This document shows, one piece after another, positions 8,793-17,026 of a stretch of DNA of 64,000 nucleotides. Where the stretch lies: contig PEAK01000008.1 in the NCBI GenBank assembly GCA_002753515.1, forward strand, positions 1 to 64,000. The letters run 5' to 3'. Every line of letters starts with the position of its first letter. The stretch's first letter is position 1. This DNA comes from Magnetococcales bacterium. Lineage in GTDB: Bacteria > Pseudomonadota > Magnetococcia > Magnetococcales > UBA8363. The translations under genes were made by a program, and so were the position numbers. Below the pieces are notes generated by a model, which had not been told where the DNA came from, ran no database searches, and was given only the letters and a program-made list of their open reading frames with translations.

Positions 8793-9641
8793 ATGGCGAA
8801 TGCGATCATGACCTCCACCAAAAAAAATCTATTGATAACAGGTTGTTCTTCGGGTATTGGCTACCATGCCGCCCGAATCCTCAAGGATCGTGGTTGGCGG
8901 GTGTTCGCCACGGCTCGGCGTCACGATGACGTGGAGCGGTTGCGCGGCGAGGGCCTGGAATCATTTTTGTTGGATTTGGATCAATCGGACTCCATCCACA
9001 TGGCTTTGGATCATATCCTGTCGTTAACCCAAGGTCGGTTGGATGCTTTGTTTAACAATGGGGCCTATGGTCAGCCGGGGGCGATGGAAGATTTGTCCCG
9101 GGAGGCCCTGCGCCAGCAGTTCGAGACCAATCTTTTCGGCACGCACGAGCTGACCCGACTGGTGTTACCGATCATGCGACGCCAGGGTGGCGGACGGGTT
9201 GTGCAAAACAGTTCCATCCTGGGTTTTGTTGCTTTGCCGTATCGTGGTGCCTACGTTGCCTCCAAGTTTGCCCTGGAAGGGATGACCCAGGCCATGCGCA
9301 TGGAAATGCAGGGCACTGGCATTCACTTCAGCCTGATCGAACCCGGCTCCATCAACACGCCGTTTCGCAAGAATGCGCGCACAGCTTTTCTAAAAAACAT
9401 CCCGGTTGCAACCAGTTGCCATAGGGAAAATTATGGTCGATGGTTGCAGGAGGGGGAAAAAAACCTTTCGGAGGGGCTGTTTTCATTACCCCCAGAGGCT
9501 GTGGTGGACAAGGTGATCCATGCCTTGGAAAGTTCCAGGCCGAGGTTGCGCTATGGTGTCACTGTCACGACCCATGTAGCGGCGGTATTGCGCAGGGTAT
9601 TGCCTTTCAGGATGTTGGATTACCTGCTGGCCAGGGGCTGA
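8793..9641 (+). CDS. Short-chain dehydrogenase/reductase (SDR)
   Basis: 282 residues, classical SDR length. The cofactor motif TGxxxGIG is present as TGCSSGIG (near residue 17), NNGAYG replaces the usual NNAG, and the active site is an SSILG serine with YVASK (Tyr-x-x-x-Lys). The enzyme oxidises or reduces a hydroxyl/keto group with NAD(P)H; the substrate is not evident. The C-terminal region (LRYGVTVTTHVAAVLRRVLP) resembles SDRs of lipid or steroid-like substrates, which is only suggestive. An AGGAG site about 10 bases upstream supports the start. Confidence 0.92.
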   Translation: MANAIMTSTKKNLLITGCSSGIGYHAARILKDRGWRVFATARRHDDVERLRGEGLESFLLDLDQSDSIHMALDHILSLTQGRLDALFNNGAYGQPGAMEDLSREALRQQFETNLFGTHELTRLVLPIMRRQGGGRVVQNSSILGFVALPYRGAYVASKFALEGMTQAMRMEMQGTGIHFSLIEPGSINTPFRKNARTAFLKNIPVATSCHRENYGRWLQEGEKNLSEGLFSLPPEAVVDKVIHALESSRPRLRYGVTVTTHVAAVLRRVLPFRMLDYLLARG

Positions 9642-9683
9642 ACGCAACCCCCGACCAAGGTTTGAATCAAGAATGGGACGGCC

Positions 9684-10418
9684 TCAAGTGAGCAGTTGCT
9701 CTTTTTTGGCCAATCGTTCTCCGAGCCTTTGCATATTACCCATGGAGAGCAGATGGGCATAAACCCAGCTCAGTTCTCCCGAGCGGAACAACTCCAGCGC
9801 CTTGGTTTTTTCCAGCTGTAACAGTTTGTTTTCGTCGATACCCAACAAGCCGCCCATTTGCAGGTTTTGGCCGTTGGGGAGCTGGATTTGCGCTTTGATC
9901 TCGGTAAACAGATCCAAATCTTTAATCCGGTTGACAAAAATCTCAGTTCGTTGGTATTGCGCCTGATAATCCTGCAAAAATTTGATGGCACCGTTTAAAA
10001 ATTCGCTGGGTTCACCATTGGCTTCAAAGAGGCGCCGTCCTTCTTTGCCAAAGCCGATGAAGGATTCGTCGATGCAGACGGTTTTTTTGTCTTTTTCCTG
10101 ATCGGTTTCCGCCAAAATGAACGGGTAGCGGCGAACAAAGGCGGGGACGTAGTGTGCGTCCCAACGGTTGTCGCCGTCGACGAACAGGTTTTCATCGTTA
10201 CGCAGTCCCAACAGAACCACGGGCATGATCAATTCGCCTGCTTTGGTAAAGACGATGCAATATTCTTTGGCGGCATGGGCGAATTCAACCCCCGCCAGCA
10301 GCACCGAATTGGTGATGCGACTAAAGCCATAAAGGTTGTCGGCGGCCTTGATGCACCAATCTTTATGGACATCCTTGTTGAGGGGAACCGGTTTTTCGTA
10401 GAAAATGATTTGCGCCAT
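9684..10418 (-). CDS. SapC-family protein
   Basis: 244 residues matching the family named after the S-layer-operon protein SapC of Campylobacter: an N-terminal region with a partner-sugar-like 'NSVLLAGVEFAHAAKEYCIVF' segment, then DENLFVDGDNRWDAHYVPAFVRRYPF and CIDESFIGFG. The family is widespread in proteobacteria and its biochemical role is not established. No signal peptide, no membrane helix. GGAGG 7 bases before the ATG supports the start. It follows the parvulin gene by 18 bases and is probably in the same transcript, hinting at an envelope-related role. Confidence 0.85.
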   Translation of the reverse strand: MAQIIFYEKPVPLNKDVHKDWCIKAADNLYGFSRITNSVLLAGVEFAHAAKEYCIVFTKAGELIMPVVLLGLRNDENLFVDGDNRWDAHYVPAFVRRYPFILAETDQEKDKKTVCIDESFIGFGKEGRRLFEANGEPSEFLNGAIKFLQDYQAQYQRTEIFVNRIKDLDLFTEIKAQIQLPNGQNLQMGGLLGIDENKLLQLEKTKALELFRSGELSWVYAHLLSMGNMQRLGERLAKKEQLLT

Positions 10419-10436
10419 GTATTGACCTCCAGGTTT

Positions 10437-11369
10437 CTATTTTAATTTAGAAACATTTTCGGAATTAATGATCGCGGGAGTTTTATCCAGCAAGTCTTTG
10501 AGAAACTGAGCCCGCAAGGTATCCAGTCGTTGTTTTTTCAAACCGGCGATCAAGACGGGTTTGGCCTCTTCCAGGGAGCGGACGGAAGCGGCTTTGCTTT
10601 CGATGAGTTTTACGATATGGAGACCTTGGGGGCTGTGAAAAGGCCCTTTGATATCGCCGGCTTTCATGGTTGCCACTTCTTTGGCAATTTCCGGGAGCAA
10701 TTGGTTGACGGGAATCCAGCCCATATCGCCACCATTGGCGGCACTTTCAACATGTTTGGAGTGTTCCTTGGCCAAACTGGCGAAATCGGCATTTTTGGTT
10801 TTGGCTTTTTTGGCCAAGTCTGCCATTTGTTCGGTGGTGACTTTCTTGGCCTTATCATCGCCTTCCAGGGGGAGGAAGATCTGTGCGACGTGAACTTGGT
10901 GGGGGATATCGAAATTTTTTATATTTTGTTGGTAAGCTTCTTTGACCATGGCTTCCGAGGGGAACGAATCCTCTGGTTTGGCCTTTGAGTTGACATAGAG
11001 TTCGAGCAAGATGTTATCCCCGGCACGGGACATGGCCCATTGTACTGCGGCTTGCTTGTCATAACCGCTGGAAGTTGCTTGTTGAACGATGAATTTTTTT
11101 AGCAACTCTTCGCGAATGGTCTGTTCCAACAGTTTGGGATTGGTTAGAACCCGGGTTCTGGCTTTGGGGTCGCTATTGGCAAACAATTTGTTCAACTCTT
11201 CGGAATAGAGTTTGACATCGCCCATGGTGGCAATGACCGTATCCGTTGTTTCTGTCGCCGGTTTTTTGCCAACCTCATCTTTGGCTGCCACCCCATGGGG
11301 TGCTGTGAGAAGCAGATTAAGGCAGACGATCCAACCAACAGTGGATTTTTTTTCAAAGCGAAACGGCAT
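10437..11369 (-). CDS. Periplasmic parvulin-type peptidyl-prolyl isomerase
   Basis: 310 residues with a signal peptide (GWIVCLNLLLTAPHGVAAKD). An N-terminal helical SurA-like chaperone region (about 40-155) is followed by one parvulin domain (about 160-265) with the family signatures HVAQIFLP, FASLAKEHS, GGDMGWIPVNQLLPE and GPFHSPQGLHIVKL. It should catalyse proline isomerisation and assist folding of exported proteins. A paralogue, probably a lipoprotein, lies immediately upstream on the same strand, and the sapC-like gene is downstream. GGAG 8 bases before the ATG supports the start. Confidence 0.92.
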   Translation of the reverse strand: MPFRFEKKSTVGWIVCLNLLLTAPHGVAAKDEVGKKPATETTDTVIATMGDVKLYSEELNKLFANSDPKARTRVLTNPKLLEQTIREELLKKFIVQQATSSGYDKQAAVQWAMSRAGDNILLELYVNSKAKPEDSFPSEAMVKEAYQQNIKNFDIPHQVHVAQIFLPLEGDDKAKKVTTEQMADLAKKAKTKNADFASLAKEHSKHVESAANGGDMGWIPVNQLLPEIAKEVATMKAGDIKGPFHSPQGLHIVKLIESKAASVRSLEEAKPVLIAGLKKQRLDTLRAQFLKDLLDKTPAIINSENVSKLK

Positions 11370-11509
11370 GGCCGCAACTCCTTTTCCTTGGGCTAACCAA
11401 GTATCTTAATGAAATCCGACGAACCTCATAGACGCTGAGATTCTCTAACGTACAATGGTTTCTGGGTTTAAGGCAATTTTCCATTCTGCCCGGGTGGTCG
11501 AAAGCTTGC

Positions 11510-12493
11510 CTAATTCAGGCTAGCCAGGTTGGTATAGCGTTGGCTGAACAGGGCCAGACCATCGGGGTGCATGACGATGGGATTGGTTTCTCTCCAGCGC
11601 TCCAGGTTTTTTTGCAAATTTTCCTGGGCTTGTTGTTGTCTGAGATGCACCGCCAATGTTGGGGCGATTTCGCCAAATCCTGGAGTCGGCTTGGAATGTT
11701 CGGTCAGTTTTTGCAGGATATGGTATCCCTTATCGTCCTCAACCGGGCCGATGATGGCCCCATCGTCCGCCTCTTTCAGGGCTTCCTGAAATGAGGCTGG
11801 CAACGAGGTCAAAGCGATGACGCCCATATCCCCCCCTTGGGGGGCCGTGGCCGGGTCCATCGACAGTTTGCGTGCCAGGGTGGCGAAATCGGCCTGAGAT
11901 TTTTTCGTCATGGCCAGCAGCGCTTGACATTTGACTTGGGCGGCGACGCGATTGTCATTATATGGGACAAAGATGTGACGCAGATGAACCTGTGTGGCGT
12001 TATCGGACCTTTCCAGCATTTCCTGATAGCGGCGTTTGAGGGTGGCCTGGTCGGGGTAGCTGGGCTGTGGGGCGGTGATCGCGGCGAGGTAACGACTGCG
12101 TAACACCTCTTCTTCCGCCAATTTCTTTTTGCGCAGTGCGTTGACGTGCGAACTGTCTTCATCACCGAATGCCTGCATGACCAGATATTTTCTGACCATT
12201 TCGCGCTGTATCCGCATTTCCAGTGCTTCGGGATCGGCGAGCAGACGATTTTTGACTTGTGCTGGCAGGCGGTTCAGGTAGTCCTGGAATTCGGTGATAT
12301 CGAGTTGTACCTCGCCCATGGAGGCGATGGCTTGGGGTGTCGGTTCCATGACACGACTTCGGGGTGGGTCTTCGGATACGGGGGGGGTGGGGGATTGAGG
12401 CGGATTCATTGTGGGTGCTGTTGCACATCCAAACAGTAAGGGTGGGATCAGTATGGCGAAAACTTTCAAACCACAACAATGATGGGCAATCAT
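11510..12493 (-). CDS. Parvulin-type peptidyl-prolyl isomerase lipoprotein
   Basis: 327 residues from the ATG at 12493. The ORF track extends 45 codons further, but the trimmed start leaves a proper lipoprotein signal: hydrophobic VFAILIPPLLFGC with the lipobox LFGC. A Pro/Thr/Ser-rich linker follows, then a SurA-like helical part and one parvulin domain (HLRHIFVPY, DFATLARKLS, GGDMGVIALTSLPA, DDKGYHILQKL). It is a divergent tandem paralogue of the gene at 10437-11369, separated by 140 non-coding bases. An outer-membrane or inner-membrane anchored foldase is inferred; residue +2 is Ala, so the Lol avoidance signal is absent and outer membrane is favoured. Confidence 0.88.
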   Translation of the reverse strand: MIAHHCCGLKVFAILIPPLLFGCATAPTMNPPQSPTPPVSEDPPRSRVMEPTPQAIASMGEVQLDITEFQDYLNRLPAQVKNRLLADPEALEMRIQREMVRKYLVMQAFGDEDSSHVNALRKKKLAEEEVLRSRYLAAITAPQPSYPDQATLKRRYQEMLERSDNATQVHLRHIFVPYNDNRVAAQVKCQALLAMTKKSQADFATLARKLSMDPATAPQGGDMGVIALTSLPASFQEALKEADDGAIIGPVEDDKGYHILQKLTEHSKPTPGFGEIAPTLAVHLRQQQAQENLQKNLERWRETNPIVMHPDGLALFSQRYTNLASLN

Positions 12494-12710
12494 GGACGGG
12501 TACCTCACGGGGTCGCTGTTTTCTTCAAACAAATAGAATGAATAAACACAAATATTTTCCAAAATAAGTCCCAGAGAACCTGGATTACTTAAACCAGGGA
12601 TCGACACGGGTTTGGGAACAACAAGCAATAAGACTGCCGAATTGGAACAGGGGGAAAAAAAGGGAAACGTGATCGCGAGGACGTTATCTGACCAAACTTA
12701 CCAAAGACGA

Positions 12711-13262
12711 TTAGTGCAATTTCCAACCGCTGGTGTGCGGGGGACCGCTGGTGATAGCCCCATGACTTGTGGATGGTGTCAGTTGCAGCTTTAAATCCCA
12801 ATCGGTATGGGGGACGGAATCCTGAATAAGTTTGCACAGGGCGTGCAACAAGGTTGGATCCAGGGCCAACTCAATGCCCGGACCCGTTTCGGGGTACAGG
12901 GCGAAGATGACAACGTCTGGTTGTACGGGGGTTACCTGGGCCTTGGCGACTAGAATGGGTTCTGGCCCCAAAGGGGTGGTCTGAACCTGATTTTCAAACT
13001 GGGTACTGAAATCGGCTTGGGAAACGGCGGATTCATGCATCATTTCCATGACTGCCGCACGGGCCTGGGGGCTGTGTGTAGCTTCCGGGCGCACTTGTTG
13101 GGCCACATTTTGAGTCAAGACAGGCCACAATCTTTTTATGAAGCGCCGCGATAACCAGAAACGAAACTCCTGTCGATCCAGGGTGTTGATACGCAGCATC
13201 ATCCGGTCGGCAACCTGGGAATAAACGATTTGCATCTGGTGAAGGCGTTGTGGGGTCGTCAT
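12711..13262 (-). CDS. Hypothetical protein, 183 residues
   Basis: Not recognised. The start is ATG 13262, with GAGG five bases before it. The N-terminal part is helical and basic with a distinctive EFRFWLSRRFIKRLWPVL segment; the C-terminal half looks beta-rich (VVIFALYPETGPGIELALD, WDLKLQLTPS). It has no signal peptide or membrane helix. It is a lone gene, divergent from the AlbA_2/ParA pair. The spacing of about 135 bases leaves room for promoters in both directions. Confidence 0.75.
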   Translation of the reverse strand: MTTPQRLHQMQIVYSQVADRMMLRINTLDRQEFRFWLSRRFIKRLWPVLTQNVAQQVRPEATHSPQARAAVMEMMHESAVSQADFSTQFENQVQTTPLGPEPILVAKAQVTPVQPDVVIFALYPETGPGIELALDPTLLHALCKLIQDSVPHTDWDLKLQLTPSTSHGAITSGPPHTSGWKLH

Positions 13263-13287
13263 GGCGTCCTCGAGAAACAGCACTCTA

Positions 13288-13324
13288 TTGACTTGGCGTT
13301 ACTGGCACTGGATATAGTCATATC
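13288..13324 (+). promoter_or_regulatory. Candidate sigma-70 promoter with overlapping palindrome
   Basis: TTGACT (13288-13293) stands 17 bases before GATATA (13311-13316), close to the housekeeping promoter form. The -10 region overlaps a perfect inverted repeat, GATAT-AGTC-ATATC (13311-13324). It would start transcription about 70 bases before the AlbA_2 gene. The overlapping repeat is a natural place for a repressor. No experimental support is available. Confidence 0.45.
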
Positions 13325-13397
13325 AGAAGTACCGCGTGACGACAATTGAGAGAGATGATCACTGCGACCTCGATGTGGTTATGGAAGGAGCTGGTAG

Positions 13398-14591
13398 ATG
13401 ACGGATGAAGAATTGAAAACATTGTTGGATGATCTGGAATCAGACCGGGTTGAACGCAAGGAATCAGGAAAGGGTGTGGAGAAAATCTGTCAGGCCATAT
13501 GCGCTTTTGCCAACGACATGTCTGATTATCGATTGCCAGGAGTGGTATTCATAGGTGTCAAGGATAACGGAACTTTGGCAAATTTGGAGATCACGGATCA
13601 ACTGTTACAGAACCTGTCGGCACTGCGTTCGGACGGCAATATTGTCCCCCTTCCGGCCATGACGGTACAAAAGCGGAAGATACAAGGGGTGGATTTGGCG
13701 GTAATCATCGTGCAACCAAGCGATAGCCCGCCGGTCAGGTTTAAAGGGACGATATGGATTCGTGTGGGGCCGCGTCGAGCTTTTGCCAATGTGGATGAAG
13801 AACGCCGTTTGTCGGAAAAAAGACGCTATAAAGACTTACCCCAGGATATACGTCCCATCCATTCGGCACCTATGGAAGGATTGGACGAATATTTATTTCT
13901 CCGTAAATACCTCCCAACGGCCGTTTCTGCCCATATTTTGGATCAAAATCATCGCAGTGTTGAAGAGCAATTGATCGCGACCAAGCTTGCTCATCCTGGT
14001 CCACCTGTTTGTCCCACGGTCCTTGGCGAGTTGACAGTTGGAAAAGACCCGACTTATTGGATTCCCGGGGCCTTTGTCCAATTGATCAGGATTGACGGGT
14101 ATGAACTGGGAGATCCAGTCCAGTCCTCTCAGGAGCTACGATCGGCGATGCCGGACCTGCTTCGAGAAATAGACCAATTATTAAAGATTAACATCCATGC
14201 TTCCGTTGATATGACAACGGGTTCCACAGAACGCAGACAACCGGATTATCCCCTTGTGGCTTTGCAACAAATTGTTCGCAATGCCATATTACATCGATCT
14301 TACGAACACTCAAATGCCCCGGTGCGGATCTATTGGTTCAAGGATCGTGTGGAAATTTTTAATCCTGGTGGTCCCTACGGGCAGGTGAACAAACAAAATT
14401 TTGGACAACCCGGTGCGTATAGTTATCGCAATCCGAATTTAGCTACCGTACTTAAAGATCTTGGGTATGTTCAGCAGTTTGGCATGGGTATCAGTCTGGC
14501 CAGGAAAGAGATGGGGGCGAATGGTAATCCATTGCCAGAATTTCAGGTCGAAGATACTCACTTGGCAGTCATCATGAGGAAACGTCCATGA
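13398..14591 (+). CDS. AlbA_2 (Schlafen-like) domain protein with RecG-like ATP-binding C-terminus
   Basis: 397 residues. The N-terminal AlbA_2/AAA_4 domain (about 10-140) shows the family pattern: ERKES, ICAFAND, GVVFIGVKDNG, then VRFKGTIWIRVG. This fold is shared with Schlafen nucleases and predicted RNA/DNA-binding regulators. The C-terminal part (about 270-395) has the RecG-like HATPase_c_4 pattern: LQQIVRNAILHRSYE, DRVEIFNPGGPYG, FGMGISLARKEM. Its stop overlaps the next gene's ATG by four bases (ATGA), so the two proteins are translationally coupled. Known relatives are called transcriptional regulators or ATP-binding proteins, and some Schlafen-like domains occur in antiphage systems. 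AAGGAG seven bases upstream supports the start. Role here is unknown. Confidence 0.9.
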   Translation: MTDEELKTLLDDLESDRVERKESGKGVEKICQAICAFANDMSDYRLPGVVFIGVKDNGTLANLEITDQLLQNLSALRSDGNIVPLPAMTVQKRKIQGVDLAVIIVQPSDSPPVRFKGTIWIRVGPRRAFANVDEERRLSEKRRYKDLPQDIRPIHSAPMEGLDEYLFLRKYLPTAVSAHILDQNHRSVEEQLIATKLAHPGPPVCPTVLGELTVGKDPTYWIPGAFVQLIRIDGYELGDPVQSSQELRSAMPDLLREIDQLLKINIHASVDMTTGSTERRQPDYPLVALQQIVRNAILHRSYEHSNAPVRIYWFKDRVEIFNPGGPYGQVNKQNFGQPGAYSYRNPNLATVLKDLGYVQQFGMGISLARKEMGANGNPLPEFQVEDTHLAVIMRKRP

Positions 14592-15592
14592 GTGTCCCCG
14601 TCATCGCGTTTTTTAACAACAAGGGCGGAGTAGGTAAGACATCTTTGGTCTATCATATTGCGTGGATGATGTCGGAATTGGGTTTGCGCGTTTTGGCAGC
14701 GGATCTGGATCCCCAGTGCAACCTGACGACAGCCTTTTTGGAAGAAGAGCAACTGGAATCCTTGTGGTTGGAAGACAAACGTGAAGCCTCCATTTTTGGT
14801 GCTATTCGCCCCATAAAGGAGGGTGAAGGCGATGTTGTCAGACCCATGCTTTGGAGAATCAAGGAGCGTCTGCACCTGATTCCGGGAGATATGGAATTGT
14901 CCCGATTTGAGGATGACTTATCGGAAACTTGGCCCAAATGTCTTGAGGGAGATGGGCGAGCCTTCCGGGTGACTTCGGCGTTTTGGCGGGTATTACAACT
15001 TGGGACAAAAGAGTGTGGGGCGGATGTTGTATTGGTAGATCTGGGGCCCAATCTTGGTGCCATAAACCGGTCTGCCATCATTGCTTCGGACTATCTGGTT
15101 ATTCCCCTGGGGCCTGACCTTTATTCATTGCAGGGTTTGCATAACCTTGGACCAACCTTAAATGATTGGCGTGTGGCTTGGGAAAAGCGGTTAAAAGAAA
15201 ATAAAAATAAGAAACTGATCCTTCCACCCGGACATATGAAACCCCTTGGTTATATCGTCATGCAGCATTCGGAGCGTTTGAATCGTCCGGTCAAGTCATA
15301 CGATAAATGGGTAGAACGTATGCCGGGAAGTTATAGAAAATTTATTTTGGGCCAAGCCTCTGCGGAGGACGTTGAAGTTTCCAAGGATCCGCATTGTTTT
15401 GTACTTCTCAAACATTATCGAAGCCTGATGCCCATGGCCCAGGAAGCACGCAAACCCATTTTTCATCTGAAACCTGCCGATGGTGCCATGGGTTCGCATA
15501 TGTATGCGGTTCACAGTGCTTACCAGGATTTTGAAAAACTGTCGCACGAGATTGCCAAACGCGCTGGGATTTTCATTTCATACCCTGACTGA
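14588..15592 (+). CDS. ParA-like ATPase
   Basis: 334 residues. The deviant Walker A motif is FFNNKGGVGKTS (near residue 8-18), followed by AADLDPQCNLT and VVLVDLGPNLGAINRSAIIASDYLVIPL, as in ParA/Soj ATPases. It lacks an N-terminal helix-turn-helix. Compared with short Soj proteins it carries an extra C-terminal region (about 205-330) with conserved-looking blocks (PLGYIVMQHSERLNRP, LLKHYRSLMPMAQEARKPIF). It overlaps the AlbA_2 gene by four bases. No ParB gene or parS-like repeats are nearby, so plasmid or chromosome partition is unlikely; a regulatory or defence function with its partner is inferred. The gene ends about 30 bases from the convergent ArsS-like gene. Confidence 0.92.
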   Translation: MSVPVIAFFNNKGGVGKTSLVYHIAWMMSELGLRVLAADLDPQCNLTTAFLEEEQLESLWLEDKREASIFGAIRPIKEGEGDVVRPMLWRIKERLHLIPGDMELSRFEDDLSETWPKCLEGDGRAFRVTSAFWRVLQLGTKECGADVVLVDLGPNLGAINRSAIIASDYLVIPLGPDLYSLQGLHNLGPTLNDWRVAWEKRLKENKNKKLILPPGHMKPLGYIVMQHSERLNRPVKSYDKWVERMPGSYRKFILGQASAEDVEVSKDPHCFVLLKHYRSLMPMAQEARKPIFHLKPADGAMGSHMYAVHSAYQDFEKLSHEIAKRAGIFISYPD

Positions 15593-15623
15593 TATTCCCC
15601 GTGGACCAAGACTTAAGGATAGT

Positions 15624-16583
15624 TCAGGCTACCAACGTGCCGGAACACGAGGAACCACGCCCGGCGGTACAGGCAAAGCAATGATCGTCGATGACGATGG
15701 GGCGTTTGCTCAAGATGGCCGGGTCAAGACCCGTGATGTGGGGCGGGACTGGCAGTTGGACGGGTCTTCGCAGTGCCAAATTAAAATCACAATCGAACAG
15801 GGTTCCATCCCAAGCGATGCTGACTTGGTTCAAGCACATCAGACCATGCAACGTATCCGGGTTGAAGGATTCCAACAAGAGTTGTCGATAGGATGCTTCC
15901 TGGCTGTGACGGGACAGATGGGCACGAAATCGACCAACCGGCATGTTGGTGATGGCCAGCAGTCGGGAAAACACGATTCCGTAACGTTCTTTCAATTCCC
16001 TTCGGTAGTCGGCTTCCAGCCGGCAGGGATCGGGGGGGAGTTGTGGTCCCATGGGATTGTAAACCAGGTTGAGTAGCAAATCGGGATCGTGGCCATATCC
16101 CAGGTCATTGAATCGTTGCAGGGTGGCGATAGCCTTTTGAAAGGTACCGGAACCCCGTTGTTGATCGACATTGCTTTCCAGGTAACAGGGGAGGGAGGCT
16201 GCCAAGACCACGCGACGGTCACGAAAGAACGAGGCCATGTTTTCCAGCCCCGGCTCCTGATGGACCGACAGGTTGGTGCGCACCTGGATGGGAATTTTTT
16301 TCGTGTGCAGGGCAGCGATGAAATCGTTGAGGTGGGGATTGAATTCCGGGGCTCCCCCGGTGATATCAACGAGCTTGCAGCGGCTTTGTTCCGCCAGACG
16401 CAGGACTTCCTGCATGACAGGCCAAGTCATGAGTTCGGTGCGTTTTGGCGAAGCTGCGACATGGCAATGTTGACAACTTAAATTACATCGCAATCCCACA
16501 TTGACCTGAATGGTCTCCAGGTGTCCCCGGGTGAGTTCATTCCGACCGGTGAAACGATGCAGGGTGTCTTTAAAAATGGTCAT
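15624..16583 (-). CDS. ArsS-like radical SAM protein
   Basis: 319 residues. The radical SAM cluster motif is CNLSCQHC (CxxxCxxC, near residue 33). The rest fits the ArsS family: TELMTWPVMQEVL, ITGGAPEFNPH, PCYLESNVDQQRGSGTF, LNLVYNP, CLNQVSIAWDGTLFDCDFN and a Cys-rich end, CFACTAGRGSSCSG. The family is named for arsenosugar biosynthesis, where it adds a carbon unit to arsenic; some members are selenoproteins, but this one uses cysteines. No ArsM methyltransferase is adjacent. Distant in the window (40.7 kb) is a glycosyltransferase of the type also named for arsenosugars. The true substrate is uncertain. Confidence 0.88.
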   Translation of the reverse strand: MTIFKDTLHRFTGRNELTRGHLETIQVNVGLRCNLSCQHCHVAASPKRTELMTWPVMQEVLRLAEQSRCKLVDITGGAPEFNPHLNDFIAALHTKKIPIQVRTNLSVHQEPGLENMASFFRDRRVVLAASLPCYLESNVDQQRGSGTFQKAIATLQRFNDLGYGHDPDLLLNLVYNPMGPQLPPDPCRLEADYRRELKERYGIVFSRLLAITNMPVGRFRAHLSRHSQEASYRQLLLESFNPDTLHGLMCLNQVSIAWDGTLFDCDFNLALRRPVQLPVPPHITGLDPAILSKRPIVIDDHCFACTAGRGSSCSGTLVA

Positions 16584-16592
16584 GGGAATGTT

Positions 16593-16958
16593 TTAATATT
16601 CATTATATTTCAATGATTTTCCGTAAACTTGAGCGGCAGGATATTTGTTGGCGTTGATGGCCATCTTGGCCCAGGCAGCGTCCTGAGGGTCGATGTTGAA
16701 CTGTGCCGCCAGCATGGTCAGGTAGATCATGACATCCCCAATTTCCTCTGCCAATGCCTGGCGTTTGTCTGCGGCGAGGTCGCGACTCGCATGACCGTCA
16801 GTCCACTGGAAAATCTCCAGAATTTCGGAGACTTCCACACTTAATGCCATGGCCAGGTTTTTGGGAGTGTGAAACGTTTGCCAACCGCGTTCCTGGGCGA
16901 AGAGGGTCAGGGCCTGGGCGAGGGTTTTGCCATCCATGGCATCTTGCGGGAGACTCAT
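16593..16958 (-). CDS. MazG-like nucleotide pyrophosphohydrolase
   Basis: 121 residues from ATG 16958, chosen because the longer track start overlaps fliI and has no ribosome site. The all-alpha MazG pattern is visible: ALSVEVSEILEIFQW (the EExxE-type helix), then ALAEEIGDVMIYLTMLAAQFNID (ExxD helix), so both metal-binding acidic helices are present. The family (MazG-like, RS21-C6/dCTP pyrophosphatase related) hydrolyses non-canonical or dCTP-like nucleotides to monophosphate and pyrophosphate. It lies between arsS-like and fliI on the same strand and may read through from the flagellar operon. Confidence 0.88.
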   Translation of the reverse strand: MSLPQDAMDGKTLAQALTLFAQERGWQTFHTPKNLAMALSVEVSEILEIFQWTDGHASRDLAADKRQALAEEIGDVMIYLTMLAAQFNIDPQDAAWAKMAINANKYPAAQVYGKSLKYNEY

Positions 16959-17026
16959 GATGTTTGTGTTGGCTACAGAAGGTGGATTGTCATGGGTATG
17001 CGATCCCCGACACGGTGGGGATGATC

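Noticed and set aside
13398-15592. Chromosome or plasmid partition locus
   Set aside because: The ATPase is ParA-like but no ParB, parS repeats or origin features are present.
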